Shown piece by piece: positions 24,760-36,700 of a DNA stretch of 64,000 nt. The notes under the pieces are model-generated. The model saw only the letters and a list, made by a program, of their open reading frames with translations, did no database searches and had not been told where the DNA came from. The DNA lies in NCBI RefSeq assembly GCF_002999335.1, contig NW_020312101.1, positions 1 through 64,000 on the forward strand, given 5' to 3'. The DNA is from Cyclospora cayetanensis. Taxonomy: Eukaryota; Apicomplexa; Conoidasida; Eucoccidiorida; Eimeriidae. How positions within the stretch are numbered: the stretch's first letter is position 1; the number at the start of each line of letters is the position of its first letter. The translations under genes and the position numbers were made by a program.

Positions 24760-26982
24760 GCGATTCACCAATACCATCACTTACTTCTGATTCACAGTAA
24801 TCGTGCACGGGGGCTAAAGGCTAAAGCAGAATTTTATCCTGCTGTTCTTTTCTGACATCAACACCGGGTTGTGCCAAAGATGCTGATCGAATCATAGACT
24901 CTGCCTTTTTCCAACGAATCATATGCCTTCAGCTCACTCTCATCTTCACACTATAGGAGGGTCTAGTGCCGCGGGATATAGCTTGTAGGTGACCCAGTGC
25001 TCAGCTCAATGTGATGAGCTGGACACCCAGCCGGTAGCCGGAGTGCTGGCAGCTCGTCACTATTCGGAACATTCCCGAGCTTCTGGATGCTTGCTCATTC
25101 GTGCTGTTTCTTGGGTGAATGCTGAATCTAATTTCCAATTAATTTTAGTTGCTGAGCCAAAAAAATAGGGTTGCATGCTCACACCCATCGTTTATACTGC
25201 CCTGCTTAGCTGCCTGCATCAGGGTTCTGCATCATTTTGTAAAGGTAGCAATTCTACCTCGCTTACCACAGGTGAAGCAAGTGTTAGTGACTTCACAAGA
25301 AGTTGCTCATTTTTACTCCGGAGCGAGCAGCTGCGGCCTCATGCGCGCATTCCATTGAGTCGTACGTGGCATACATACTACGACGTCATGGTTAATGAGT
25401 CCAACACAGAAGTCATAGGCCATGCTGATTGGATCCAATACTAATTTGAGAGCGCTTTTAATTGCAAGTGCCTTGCCATTCTCTGCTTTCTGTCTTCCCT
25501 TCAGCAAATCTCAGTCTTAATTACTGCGCTAAAGAGTAAACAGGCAAATAACACTTCTCTAGCGTCTCCGTCGGCGTACATCTACTCCACATTCAGTTTT
25601 AGGTAGATCTAACAATTTTCGACCATTACGGAGAGCTAGAATCCGCACAGAACTGACCTGTGGTGGCACTCCAATTACAGATCTCTCCTCCTAGCCTTCT
25701 TCAGTAGGCTGACGCGTGTGCCAGGGCATTCCGCTTCCCTGTTGCAGTTTGCTGGTCGCCACGCAACCTGCTTTCGCTGGGCCAAGTACAGCTGCTCAAG
25801 TTCTTTGGGTCTGTGAATGAAGTTGCAGTATCCTACTGTATGGCCCCATCTCCCACAATTAACACAAGAGCCTTGCTATGCGGCTATCCGAGGATACATT
25901 GAAGCCCTGCTTCCTTCCGGTTTTCTGGTCTCATTCATCTTGGAGTAGGGCTGACGCAATTTCATCATCCAATAGCTTTGAACTCAAACTTGGCTGTTTT
26001 TAAACTAAACACGCAGGATTTGCGTCCATTCGTTCCTGACACCTCAAGTAGCCCATCACTCGCGAAAGCATCACCGATTCATTGTTCAATAGCTGAATTG
26101 CTGCTTATTCTGCGACCACCGGATGTGACACTCGAGGAAGGCGTGCGACAAATTACCGATAAAGTAGCTGCTCTTCTATGTTGTGTTCGTTGAAAAACAA
26201 TGCTTACATTGCTCAATATACCGACCAACTGATATATTCTTCTGCTTAGCTATCCCATTTTCCCAAAGCTGGCTGCTGAGATGATCTCGATACAAACCGA
26301 TGAGACAGGGCTTGTATAAAGGCTTAGACTGTTGTAATCGCTGCAAGGGAAAGGTAGCCTCTACAGGAATAGAGACATTAGTAGAGTGCTTGCCCCTCTA
26401 ACAAACACATGCCGCAAAAGAGCTCGATGCTCTTTATCTAGGAGCTAGAAGGCAAGGTACCTCTTCGACCGGCTGATGAACGCTTAGAGCATTTGCCCAG
26501 CCGTAGATTTATCATCATAATATGATCAAACCAGCCTTATGTAGAACTCAGAAGCATGTTTTCGGCGGACGAATAATGCCGTTTTACCAGGTATGAAGCA
26601 TCTGCACTCATATCTGCTTGCATGGCGGATTCTACCGCCACAAGCACTGCGCCACCTGTTACTTTTACTGCCAGAAAAACTTTCATCTACTACACAATCA
26701 CGGGGAAGATAATTATTGGATTACTACATTTTGACGTGATTAAACCCACGGAACTTCTGTAGGAAAAACTGACGTCTCACTGCATTCACAGCCTGTGGGT
26801 TCTCGGGGAATAGCTGCATCGAATCACACGGTGCTACCGACTGTAATTTTTCAGCTAAGGTGTCCATAGGCAGACATTTGGCCCCAGACTTGGAGGAAGC
26901 CTGATAGGAAGTTGCTCTGTGTTTTCGGTAAAACTCTCGTCGTCCGCTGCCCGCGCCCCCCAGAGTTATTAACATAACAGGG
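24760..26982. other. Gene-poor stretch
   Basis: No supported gene. Short frames on both strands (for example 25978-26193 + and 26724-27002 -) have no family resemblance that I can name. Confidence 0.4.
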
Positions 26983-27180
26983 GAGGCATAACTAAGGTGC
27001 ATGAGCGTAGTTGCACTATCTAAGCACTCTGAGCTGCACAGCTAGTTGCACATAGCATCTAGCCCACACGCACACAACACTGCATTTTGTGTATTTAGGT
27101 AACTCTACGCTGCAAGGATAGGAAAAACGATCAGAAAACACAAAGAGTCGGCTCTTTGCTAATTCTTAGTTAAAAGTGAC
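26983..27180 (+). repeat. Interspersed repeat family, copy 2
   Basis: This copy contains TAAGCACT, CACAGCTAGTTGCACATAGC, CATCTAGCCCAC and CGCACACAACA in the family order. An ACACAAAGAG block further right is also found in the inverted copy near 62.0 kb. It is one of the best preserved copies and lies about 0.9 kb upstream of the BAR-domain gene. Confidence 0.65.
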
Positions 27181-28055
27181 GTATACAAAAGTGGTTTGGT
27201 GTAGCTCAGCCAATTACAGGTAGATGCAGTGCATTCCGTATGATGGGATGGGTCTTGTGAACATGTATAGGGGGGAATGAATGAGCAAGCTAATACACAA
27301 ATATACATGTTTGGATGGATTGATTGAGGGCTTCTGAAGTACTACTGTTGCGCCTATTTTCTCCTCAATGCACCGGAAACCTTTTTCGAGCTTGTTCCAC
27401 TACCGATAGGCAAAGTGGAGAAACGTTCCTGAAAAACATAATTAGCTGCTTACATTCCAGTTTCAAGAGTGCCCATGTAGTTCTATTGCTCTAGGAGGTA
27501 TCAATATCTTGTAAGAATTAGTGTGTCGCACTGTTTATGGCTTCGCTATGGACTAGTTTGCTTGGCTGCATGCAGTTGTGGGCGGGTTTTCTAGTTTCAT
27601 TCCTGAAAACGAGAACTCAGAGGTAGAGTTGGAGGTCATCTCACAAACTATGCCTTGTCGTAGTGCTGGCTAGGGGCTTTGTACATTTGGTATGACGATA
27701 TCGTGGTACTCAGCCCCTCTGGAATTCGCTCGAAAACACACCGGTCTTTCCGTTCACTATTTACTCTTCAAATTGAAAATTGCACAATAGCTTACTCTCC
27801 CCTATCAGGTCGTGTTTAGTACGGCTGGGAGTGGTCCAATTCGTCGTCCTCTTCTGGCCGTCCCGCCATCTCGCGGGTGGTCAGTGAGCCCTTCTGCCGT
27901 TACACTGTTACTTACTTGACGCCCTCCGTCATCTTCCTCTTTCTCCTTAATTCGCATTTTTCTTTTGCTACATTTAGCGCTGCCATCTCCCTCTTCCATT
28001 ACGCACTTCCTGGTCGTGTCTCCGCTACCTTACCCCATTCTGCTGGCTCCACAAA
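27181..28055. promoter_or_regulatory. Upstream region of the BAR-domain gene
   Basis: There is no open frame of note. Several pyrimidine-rich tracts (CCGTCATCTTCCTCTTTCTC and similar) lie within 200 bases of the ATG at 28056 and may belong to the 5' untranslated region or promoter. Confidence 0.3.
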
Positions 28056-30706
28056 ATGTCAGCTGTTGAAGACTCCCTAGCCTCTTTGAAGGCAGATGTT
28101 GCCTCATGGCTGCACCGGCTACAGCATGGGTCGGACCCTCAATCTCAAGACCCTGTGTTTGAGGGGATGGTCAGAGACCTGCTGCAATACGACGCAACGC
28201 TGCAGGCGTTGGAACGGGGGGTTCGAGTGTACATGGAGGGAGTTGAGGGTTTGTGTCAGGGTTTAGAACAGCTCAGTGAGGCGGCGGTATTGGGTTTAAC
28301 CAAGAGGAGTGACAGCTGTATTTGCAGAGACGTTTGCCGCTACAGAGAGTCCATTCACCGCATCAGCAGGGCTGACGCTCCCCATGCTGCTCTGTCTCGT
28401 CTAAAAAGAGATTTGGCGTTTAATGTTCTGGAGCCGCTCAGAAAGCACAGAGAACACAACAAGCAGCTCAAGCAGCAGTTCCAACTGAGACGAAGAAGGC
28501 TCGCCGAGCTCATCATCGCAAAGCGGCATCTGGAACGGATACACCAGCAGCACCTAGACAAGGAACAGCCGCATCACGCAGAGGCGGAGCGATGCTCTGG
28601 AAACGGTGCGGATGGAGAGGATTGCGCAGAGGAACAAGGGTTGATGGATGGAATCATCCGGGGGAACCGCGTGGTCGGAGTTCCTCCCAAGGGGAGTTGC
28701 GTTCCTCAGTCTTCTTCTCTCGGCGTTTCAGCTTCTCTGTCTCGCGCATTGCAGGACCATCAGCGGAGCGGCTGTTATGATGGAGCGACCGCTGCGGCGG
28801 CAGAGGCCGCAGCATCGGCGTACACCAGCTTCAAGCAAGTTGATGACGTTTTGTTTGAGTGGCTCCAAGTGCTTGAGTGCTACAGATGCGACATATTTGA
28901 CTCTCTTCTGCAGACTCTCAAGTACCTACAGTACGAGTTTTTCGCAGGGGCTGCCCATGCCGTAAATTCAGTCCTCCCAAAGAGGATGGAATTCCGGCCG
29001 ATGGTGGAAATGACACCCCAACAGCTTCTACCTTTGGTGCGGCCTAGGGTTTGGGGAAGACAAAGACTACGGATTTAGGCTTTCGGGGAGTCGGTATCTA
29101 TCGATTTAGACTTGCTTGTTCGTGAGAAGGATAGTTTGTGTTGCAGTGTTCAGGGTGTGTGTTTTTTGCGTAGGTGGAGTTGGAGTTAGAGGCTCGCGCC
29201 AATAGTCCTCCTGTAGACCCCTCTTCCTTTTCCTTCGGCTCCGGAGGTGGTGTATCGGCGACAGAGAGGCTCCTAGATAGATGGGAGCGAGAGGCAGCTG
29301 CGGATGCTGCTGCAGTTGCGCCTGCATCATCGTCGGCGCCAACAGGGTCCTCACCTACACATCTACCAGCAGTAGAAACGGCGGCAGCAGATGTCGACAT
29401 ATTGTCTTTGGCGGTTTTGACTGGCCAGGGGTTTGGGGAGAAAGAATCCCGATTGGCACTCTTGCGTTTTGGGAATGACACACAAGCAGCACTTGAGTGG
29501 CTGCTAGACGGGGGTGCAAGCCTACTGCTGGAGCAAGCGGCCCCGCAGGAGCGAAAGCAGGAGCAGCAGCAAGGATCCGACAATTCGAATTCTTCATTGG
29601 TAGCGGGATCAGGATCGGGAGGTGCTGCGGCAACGACGGCAGCCGTGGCAGCAGCAGCAATGGCAGCAAGCGGTGAGCTGGACGAAGTGCGCCTCCCGAC
29701 AACACTCAAGTGGGTGCAGAAGCTGAAGGAGGCCAGAAGGAAGGAGATCCTTGCTTGGAAGCAGCGAAGAGCCGAACGAGATGCTGAGCGGGAAGTTGCC
29801 TCTGGTGATGCAGGCGGTTCTGCTGCTGGTCCTAGCGGCAGTCGAAGGAGTAGCGGCGGTGCACAAGGCAGAGGTGGGGGAAGGAGGCCAGTGGCGAGGG
29901 ATGGAAATATAAGTGCTAAGGAGAGGCATACCGTTAGAGGACGGATGCATTCAGGGCATCACATACCAGACCTTCAAAGGAGCACCACTGGATCCCGTGC
30001 CCAGTGCGAAGCTGTAGAGTCGCAGGAAGACGCGAAGTGCGATGCTCCTGCTCACAGCGGCGACTGCAACGGCAAAGGCAGTGACGAATCCGCATCAGGG
30101 GGCATTTTCCCTTGTGCTGCAGCTCTTCCCGAGTCTTCAATCACCGAAAGCTCAGAACCGAAGGGGCCTCCGGAGGTGCCAGATGTGGACGAGAGAGCCA
30201 CGAGGGTTGAGAGTTCCGGAGGAGTAGATCTGCTGAGTTTGAGCCCTGAAGGGGCCCCCGTAGCAGCAGAAAATACGGCTGCCGTGGGTGCCCCCGGCAT
30301 CAGTCTTTTGGATTTGGAAGAGGATGCAACAAGCTTTGGTTCCGACCTAAAGACGTTGCCGCTGCCTGGCTTGTTGGGGTCTTTCGATGCGTCCAAGTGC
30401 GCGTGGAGCAGAGAGAAGGAAAACGAGAGGCTCGTGAAGGAGGAGACGCTGGCACTACGGCAGCGGCTGCAGCGTGAGGCGGAAGCAGATCGCGATCAAG
30501 GAGTGGGCAGGGAGAACGAGAGTGAGACAGTGGAAGGCTGGGATGCGTACCCAGTGAGGAAGGACTCCGCAGAAAGGGAAACACAAGGGAGTCGGAGAAG
30601 CAGCCCTCCAGAGGCGGAGGAAAAAGTGAGGCAAACAGCAAGCGCGGGACCCCTTCTTTCGGAGGAGCAGGAGAAATGCGACCCTTCCTACACAAACCTG
30701 TTGTAG
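28056..30706 (+). CDS. BAR-domain protein with UBA domain and clathrin-box motif (amphiphysin-like adaptor)
   Basis: Two exons encode about 840 residues. Exon 1 starts at the ATG at 28056 and ends at 29036 (donor GTGCGG) or 29048 (donor GTTTGG); both are phase 0. Exon 2 is 29174-30706, after a TTTTTTGCGTAG acceptor. Residues 1 to about 310 look like an N-BAR/BAR domain: long amphipathic helices including VLEPLRKHREHNKQLKQQF followed by an Arg-rich stretch, and a final helix rich in aromatics (LFEWLQVLECYRCDIF). Near residues 405-445 is a UBA-like fold, LAVLTGQGFGEKESRLALL followed by AALEWLLDGG. Further on, DLLSL and SLLDLEED are clathrin-box-like motifs. Known function of the family: BAR domains sense or bend membranes, clathrin boxes bind the clathrin terminal domain, and UBA domains bind ubiquitin. 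An endocytic or vesicle-trafficking role is inferred. The C-terminal third is charged and low in complexity. Confidence 0.7.
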
Positions 30707-31243
30707 GAAGGCGCTCGAGGGCTTCCGTACAGCAGGGTTATGTGGGAGGGCTAGGAGCTTTGGTAGGCCGCCCATCGCGCGCTGCAATACCAGCGTCGCA
30801 GTGTTCTATTATACTACCTGTTGAGGCCTTGTATTCTATGGACCCCTATCCTGGGGCCCCGTAATGAGGACTTTCTGTTAAAGTGTGTATATCGAAGTAT
30901 CGTTTGTGCCTTTTCCCGCCTATCTAGGGCTTTCAGTATTCCATAGCACTGGCCACTCGCCTTTGCTGCCCTCCCCCATGCGCGATGCCTTGCGTCTGCT
31001 ATCCGCCAGAGCGGCAGTAGGCGACTTGGGGGCACCACTGCTGGGCTGTGGGGGATTCCAACACCGAAAGTGCAGGTGCACCAAGTAGCAAGGAAAGGTC
31101 TGTGCAGTTCTTATACCCGCGTATGCTAGGCAACGCTTGCTCAGGAAACACCATTAAAGGTCCGAGAAACGACTGGACTGCCCGAAGCTCAAGGGTCAAG
31201 GCTTCAGATGCCTCAAGTTGTTAGATCGCTCAGGTCCTTTAAT
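30707..31243. other. Intergenic region between convergent genes
   Basis: This stretch of about 0.5 kb lies between the stop of the BAR gene and the 3' end of the minus-strand membrane protein gene. It should contain both 3' untranslated regions. No open frame is supported, although the membrane-protein gene could have a further 3' exon here. Confidence 0.35.
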
Positions 31244-32213
31244 TTAGTCACACATGGTCATTGGGGCGGCCACCGGGGGAGATAGGGCAGTCCCTCTACT
31301 CGTGGTAATCCCGAGGAGCTTTCCTGAAAATACAAAACATGCAAAGCCCCAAACGACAATGTAACCCTGCACGGCACGAAAGTGTATCACAGTGCAGGCT
31401 GCATACTGTGGCCTCAGTGCAACACTGAGGTGTTGGGTCTGGGGTGCCTCCGCCTTACGCTGTTGCTGCACCCAGGAAAAGCTCAGAAAGATAACGAGCA
31501 CCTGAAACGTACATCACTCAAGAGAGAGTCCTAAAAGTGGGCGAACAAATACGGCCTTGTGCCAACGTAGAAAGTAGGGCCTAACTGCTTAACTGCCGTG
31601 CATTCTGCAAACCCCTGAGCGAGCACACCCTGCTTTTCACCTTGAGCACGAGGTTTATGAGCGACAGCGAGAGCGCAAGGCTGTGAATTTCGTAGGTCCA
31701 CCGAACTTGCAGGTTTTGCGGCTCTGGAAAGCACAATTGAGCCTCCCCCTTGTCACAGGCCCATGTAGAGAAGGCAATGAAGTGCCAGGTAATATCAACC
31801 AACGTCGCAACGGAGAGCAAAACTGCAAACTGACGAGCACTCCGCACCAGCCTCCGCATTCCAGCGGTGGTCTTCATGTCACTCTCGACGCACCAAATAT
31901 GGTATCCTAGCAAATACAATACGAAGTTGAAGTCTGCCCGGCCGAGGCAAGCAAACAGTGAGCTAGGCAGCAACAAATACAGGCACAGGATTATCAGGCC
32001 CGTAGTGCCCCTGAAATTTGGCAAGTCATCATAATGATGATCACTAGATGCTGCATGCTGCAATGAGGGAGGCGTGGCCGAATAGCAATAGGGACCCATT
32101 GATGGATATGGCATGTTACTCCTTGGCGCCTCTACCGGGGAAAACGCCATCGAAGATCCCTGAGGCGCAGGGCCCCCATACACCGGATGTGAGACTATAT
32201 ACGCGCTTGCCAT
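31244..32213 (-). CDS. Polytopic membrane protein, function unknown
   Basis: This minus-strand gene has two exons. Exon 1 is 32213-31641, from an ATG opening MASAYIVSHPVYGG, and ends at the donor GTGAAA in phase 0. Exon 2 starts at 31501 after TACGTTTCAG and is open to a stop at 31244-31246. The junction joins two halves of one hydrophobic segment (INLVLK and VLVIFLSFSW), which supports the intron. The first 65 residues are Pro/Ser/Tyr-rich and probably cytosolic. Hydrophobic segments lie at about residues 70-92, 95-109, 128-148 and 175-205, so about four membrane spans are expected. The family is not recognised, and the tail after the last span (QQQRKAEAP onward) may include intron read-through. 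Confidence 0.6.
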
Positions 32214-33409
32214 TGCTTTAGGGTAAGGAGGAAGGAAAGGGGGTTAAGCAATGGCTCAAAATAGATACACAACCGAACAACGCGGCCGGTGGTCTCGGTG
32301 CACGCCCCCAGTCCACAGCGTTCACCTTATGCATTGGGTGAGGGCTTAACGCAGACCAGGGGGATTTTTTCGATGAGTCTCGTTGGTTTTTTGACGATCG
32401 TATCAATAGTTTAGCTTGCAGGCTTGCACGGTGCTGTTGTCGGCAGTGGCTGGTGACGCGATTGCAAGAGGAAGGGGAGGTCCGTCGCCCCCTAGCAGTC
32501 TGTACGAACTAAGATCAAAGCCCAAAACTTGACCTTTCTCTGCGCTTCTGTACAGAGTAACCATAATCGGGTATGTTTTCTCAAATGGCTCGGAGGCCCG
32601 ATCAGGGCACCGGACGGGGTGAGGCGAGGGTCATTCGCGCACTTGGAGTCAATATACGCAGACTTCGCTCTTCGCAGAAGTCTTCAGAGCAAAATTTAAA
32701 ACACTAAAAGCCCATGCCGTAGAAGCGCTCCCTAAAAGGAAGCTGGGTAATGGTTCCTTTGACACGTGTCTGAAGGCGGCGGACGGGTCTGCTGCGGAAG
32801 CCGAAGGGTGCCAAGACAATCAGGCGGATACGGAAATTTCACAGGGTCACACAAGGAGAGTCAAATCTTCCTTTCGCTCTTTCAGTGACATTTGGCTAAT
32901 GGGAACTTGCAGGACCGCGAAGGTTTCTGTTTCGTGCAACACGTGTGCGTACATTTCATGAAACCGCTTGACGGTAGCACAGCCGGCAGGAAACGCGTAT
33001 GAAGGAGGGATATCTCAGAGTATCCTTTATACAGTCCATTTACGTCATTAAAACTAAACACACTTGGGATAGCGAGAAGACAAGGGACCGTATGAGCAGC
33101 TCCACTATGATGATCTGGTGATCTGCGGCGTTCATGAAATCGGCTCTTCTTTAAAGCAGACCCCCACGCACACATGTCCACATATGAACCAGCTGAGTGC
33201 AGTCCCTTATGAATTTGGCCTTATCTCAAAGCAGGTTGAAGCCCATCTGTGAGGCGATGGATCAGTGGTTACCTTACTTACAGAAATGGCAGTGAACCTA
33301 CTGAAAAGCTCGACGGGACTACCTCGGCCTGCGTGTATGTGATGTGACCCTCTACTTAGGGTGTCAGCATGCAGACACTTTACTGCAAACCCAACTCAAG
33401 CTAATACAA
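32214..33409. other. Gene-poor stretch, 5' flank of the membrane protein gene
   Basis: The region probably holds the promoter of the minus-strand gene starting at 32213. No convincing open frame is seen; the minus-strand frame 32882-33181 has no recognised feature. Confidence 0.35.
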
Positions 33410-33720
33410 ATTTATTGAGTGTTCTTAGAAAAGCTTTTCGATCCCGGTGTGTGCAGCTCTCAAAATTCCCGAAACGAGGGGAGGACAGCTAGGCCCGCGT
33501 AGCTGCACTGTTTAAGCACTACGATCATTCATAGCCAGTTGCACGTAGCATCTAGCGCGCACTCATACAAAAATGTATCTTCTTGCATAAGTTACACTAC
33601 TTTGCAAGAACTATGTACGGACAGGCAAATCGACTATTCAATATTCTACGAGTACGTGGGAAAGATAACTAACGCACTAGGGACTTAAGTGCTGTTTAGC
33701 CCACTAAAGGTGGTGTAGCA
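33410..33720 (+). repeat. Interspersed repeat family, copy 3
   Basis: Blocks occur in family order: TTTATTGAGTGTTCT, GGGGAGGACAGCTAGG, GTAGCTGCACTGTTTAAGCA, CAGTTGCACGTAGC and CATCTAGCGCGCA. It sits immediately beyond the 3' end of the RAP-domain gene. The left part (GAGTGTTCT) is also found in the inverted copy near 62.2 kb, which suggests that the element is at least about 250 bases long. Confidence 0.6.
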
Positions 33721-33790
33721 GTGTCAGGCATATATGCTCGGTTGTCAGTTTTTCAGAAGACCGCATGCGGCCTCTCTACAGCTTGTAAGA

Positions 33791-36700
33791 CTAAATGCAA
33801 CAGGTCTTGCCTCCAGTGGCAGCAGCAAGGCATTTGAGGCCTCTAGATTCACGGGCACCCAGGGGTAGGAACAAAGCCCCCTGAATCCTCATGCGCATGG
33901 GATCCTCCAGTGGTCCGCGAGCAGCTGCGAAGCCGCTGCAGGAGACCCTTTGCCACAAGATCGCCCCGTGTTGCCACTGTTGGAAGCGAAGTAACCGCAC
34001 TCGGAAACCCTGGGCCCCTCGCAAAAACGTCTGCTTCAGTAAGAAGGCCTCCGTTGACTACGTGGCCGCTTGAAGAGCCGTCTGCACCACAAGCAAGATG
34101 TGCATGTTCATTTGAAAAAGCTGCAGGCACTGTCCCCGTTTTCCGCAAAAGCCCCCCACAACCACTTTACCCTTTCCAGGGGGTGGTATGTACCTCCTAG
34201 AGCACTGTGCGGCCTTTGAACGAGCGTTCCATCCTCCAAAAGCGCCTGCTCGCTTTGTTGCAGCATTTTCCAGAGCCTGAGGTAGCCGAAGCAGCAGAAG
34301 CAACAGAAACAGAGTATCCAGATGCCAGCTTGTGCAAAATTTACACTTTACTACTACCTCGAGTAACCAGCCGGCATGGTGAGGCCATGGTTCAGTCAAA
34401 CTTGACACCACAGTAAGGGGCAGCGAGTCAGGTGGGCAGGTGTTCAGAGAGATGGACAAACGAACAAACATCGAGACGGACAGACGCACAGATATCCCCT
34501 TCCTCCCCACACACATAAACAGCAACAGTAGGAGACAGAAAAACACAATCGTATGCAGAGGAACAGAGAGGGGGAGAAATGAGGTGCATGAGAGTGGCCG
34601 AGAGGACTGTGAAGATCTCACAGGGGAGAGAAGGAGGAACTGCGACTAGAGCCGTCACTAAGTATTCTCTGTGCCAGTGGCAAGTCGGAAAGCGTGCGGA
34701 GAGAAAAAGAAATGCGGGATAGGAGAGGTAGCCATTTATCTCCCTGTACGCCGGCTCGAAGCTGAGAAATCATCACCACACCCATACATGGAAATACATA
34801 CTCGAGCACACCCAGATGAGCATGAGCGAAAAATCCGCACGCTGTAGTAGGGGCTGGAGTTCCTGAAGTCCATCTCTCCCCGTTCCCCTAGCTGTGCACC
34901 GAAGCTGAATGTGCCAGTTCAAAGGAGGCGAGCCGTAAACTCTTACTTACCGAACTCAGACAGAGAACGGTGCGAGGTCTCAACGGGGGAAAGCGAAGAG
35001 CTGCACACAGAAGGGTGAATGAGAATCCCTATCTTGCGGCTAACCCATTTTGCTGCCTCTTGTCCCTGCTCTGTCCAGTCATGTTCAGCGGAGCATCAGG
35101 GCTTAGGCGCATGAGGCTCACTTAGTTGCGAAAGAGCAGCAACCGACACGCAGATGAGGGAAGGAGGGAGGTCTAAAGACGCAACTTGGGCAGCTCGTGG
35201 CGTTGCGGGGGGGCCCTTTGCTGCGAGTCCCTCTGATGAAGCCCAGTCTGATGCACGCACAACACAATCTAAAGCCTGCAAAATCGGGGGCTTTCAGCGA
35301 TAATGAAGTTTTGAGCTTGATTCCCCTTTCTCCAAAGCGTCAGTGCCAGCCGTTAATCTTTGTACCTGAGAGGTCGATATCGATCGACGCAGGACGGCGA
35401 TCGTCGCCAAGAGCCGCTCGTGAAGCCCCCGTTCTTCGCGCCGCGCGAGGCGTCTCCAAAGCTGCTGTTGCTTCTTTTGGTGAGCTGTGGCTATCCAGGC
35501 CTTCTGCACTGGTGGCATCTGAGAACAAAGTGGTGCGTCCACCGGAGAGGAAGCCCGTGTGTAGGGGTTCTCCTGGGGGTCGATGAGACTCGAAAATAAG
35601 CGTCGGCCTTTCTGGAGGCGCCATAGGAGCCAACGCCTCATAGGCCACAGCCTCGAGGGCCTCAAAGTACTCCGCAACGACCTGCATGCACACACACACA
35701 ACACTCTGTGATCGCACATTCTCGATATGCACGGCATACCAGCGAAGCCTAGGGAGCCTGGTTCTATGGCGTTGTTGATTGGGAGGAGCTCTAAACTTAA
35801 GAGCGGCAAAAATCACCTCAGAAGGACGAGCGCAGAGGCCTTGCTGCTCTTGCTGCTGTTGAACCTCTTCTATCAACTCGGGTGTGAGGAGAGCCCCCAC
35901 TGCCCAGCACAAAGCCTCCGCAAGAGGGGCCCCCTGAGGATTCGAATGTGCCCTAATTCCCTGCACGATTTGGTGCCGCTGCTGAAGCTGCGGCAGTTCA
36001 GAAGTCAAACAAGGGCGTCCGAGAGCGAAAGTTCTCAAGCGGAAGGCGCAGCACCAACTGACCCCACACCACGCACGAGAAGGCCTAGAGACAAGGTTGC
36101 CTCCTCTGCCCAGGGCGAAGGGGGCAAAACAGTCTCTGGGAGCCATATTTTTTTTATTTATTTAAGGCCTACCAGCAAAGCGGGGTTGAGAAGGAGGATA
36201 TTTGCGGTCGCTTCCACGGCGCGGCTTTTGAAATCGTCAACGAAGAAGCTCAGGGGATACAGCAGGGAGAAGCGCTGCAGCAAAGCCCTAAACAGCTCCG
36301 CTGAAAAAAATCGCAGGTCACAAAGAAACGAAGGACCTGCCACCCTTAGCCTCATGCAGACAAAAGATACATCGGCGGAGCGATCTGCATCCAGCGCTTG
36401 TCACGACGAAGGGTGGACTACCTCTGGGTTGAGGGTGAGGGGCCTGCAGGGCCTCTTTGAAGAGGATATCCAGACAGAGCGGCACGGCTTTGCAAACGGC
36501 CGACACCCTCGGGCTTGCGGGCAAGCCTCTGCAGCAAAAAGAAGACACGAAGCCTGCATCTCAGGCTTAAGCTCCGCGGACGCGTCAGAATCGAGTAGAG
36601 CAGCAGCGAAAATTCGTCCCCCGTTCTGCGAGCGCGAGAACGAGTTTTCACAGAGGTGACGAGCTGGGAACCACCCTTGTTAGGTGTGGCTTGCGGGAGG

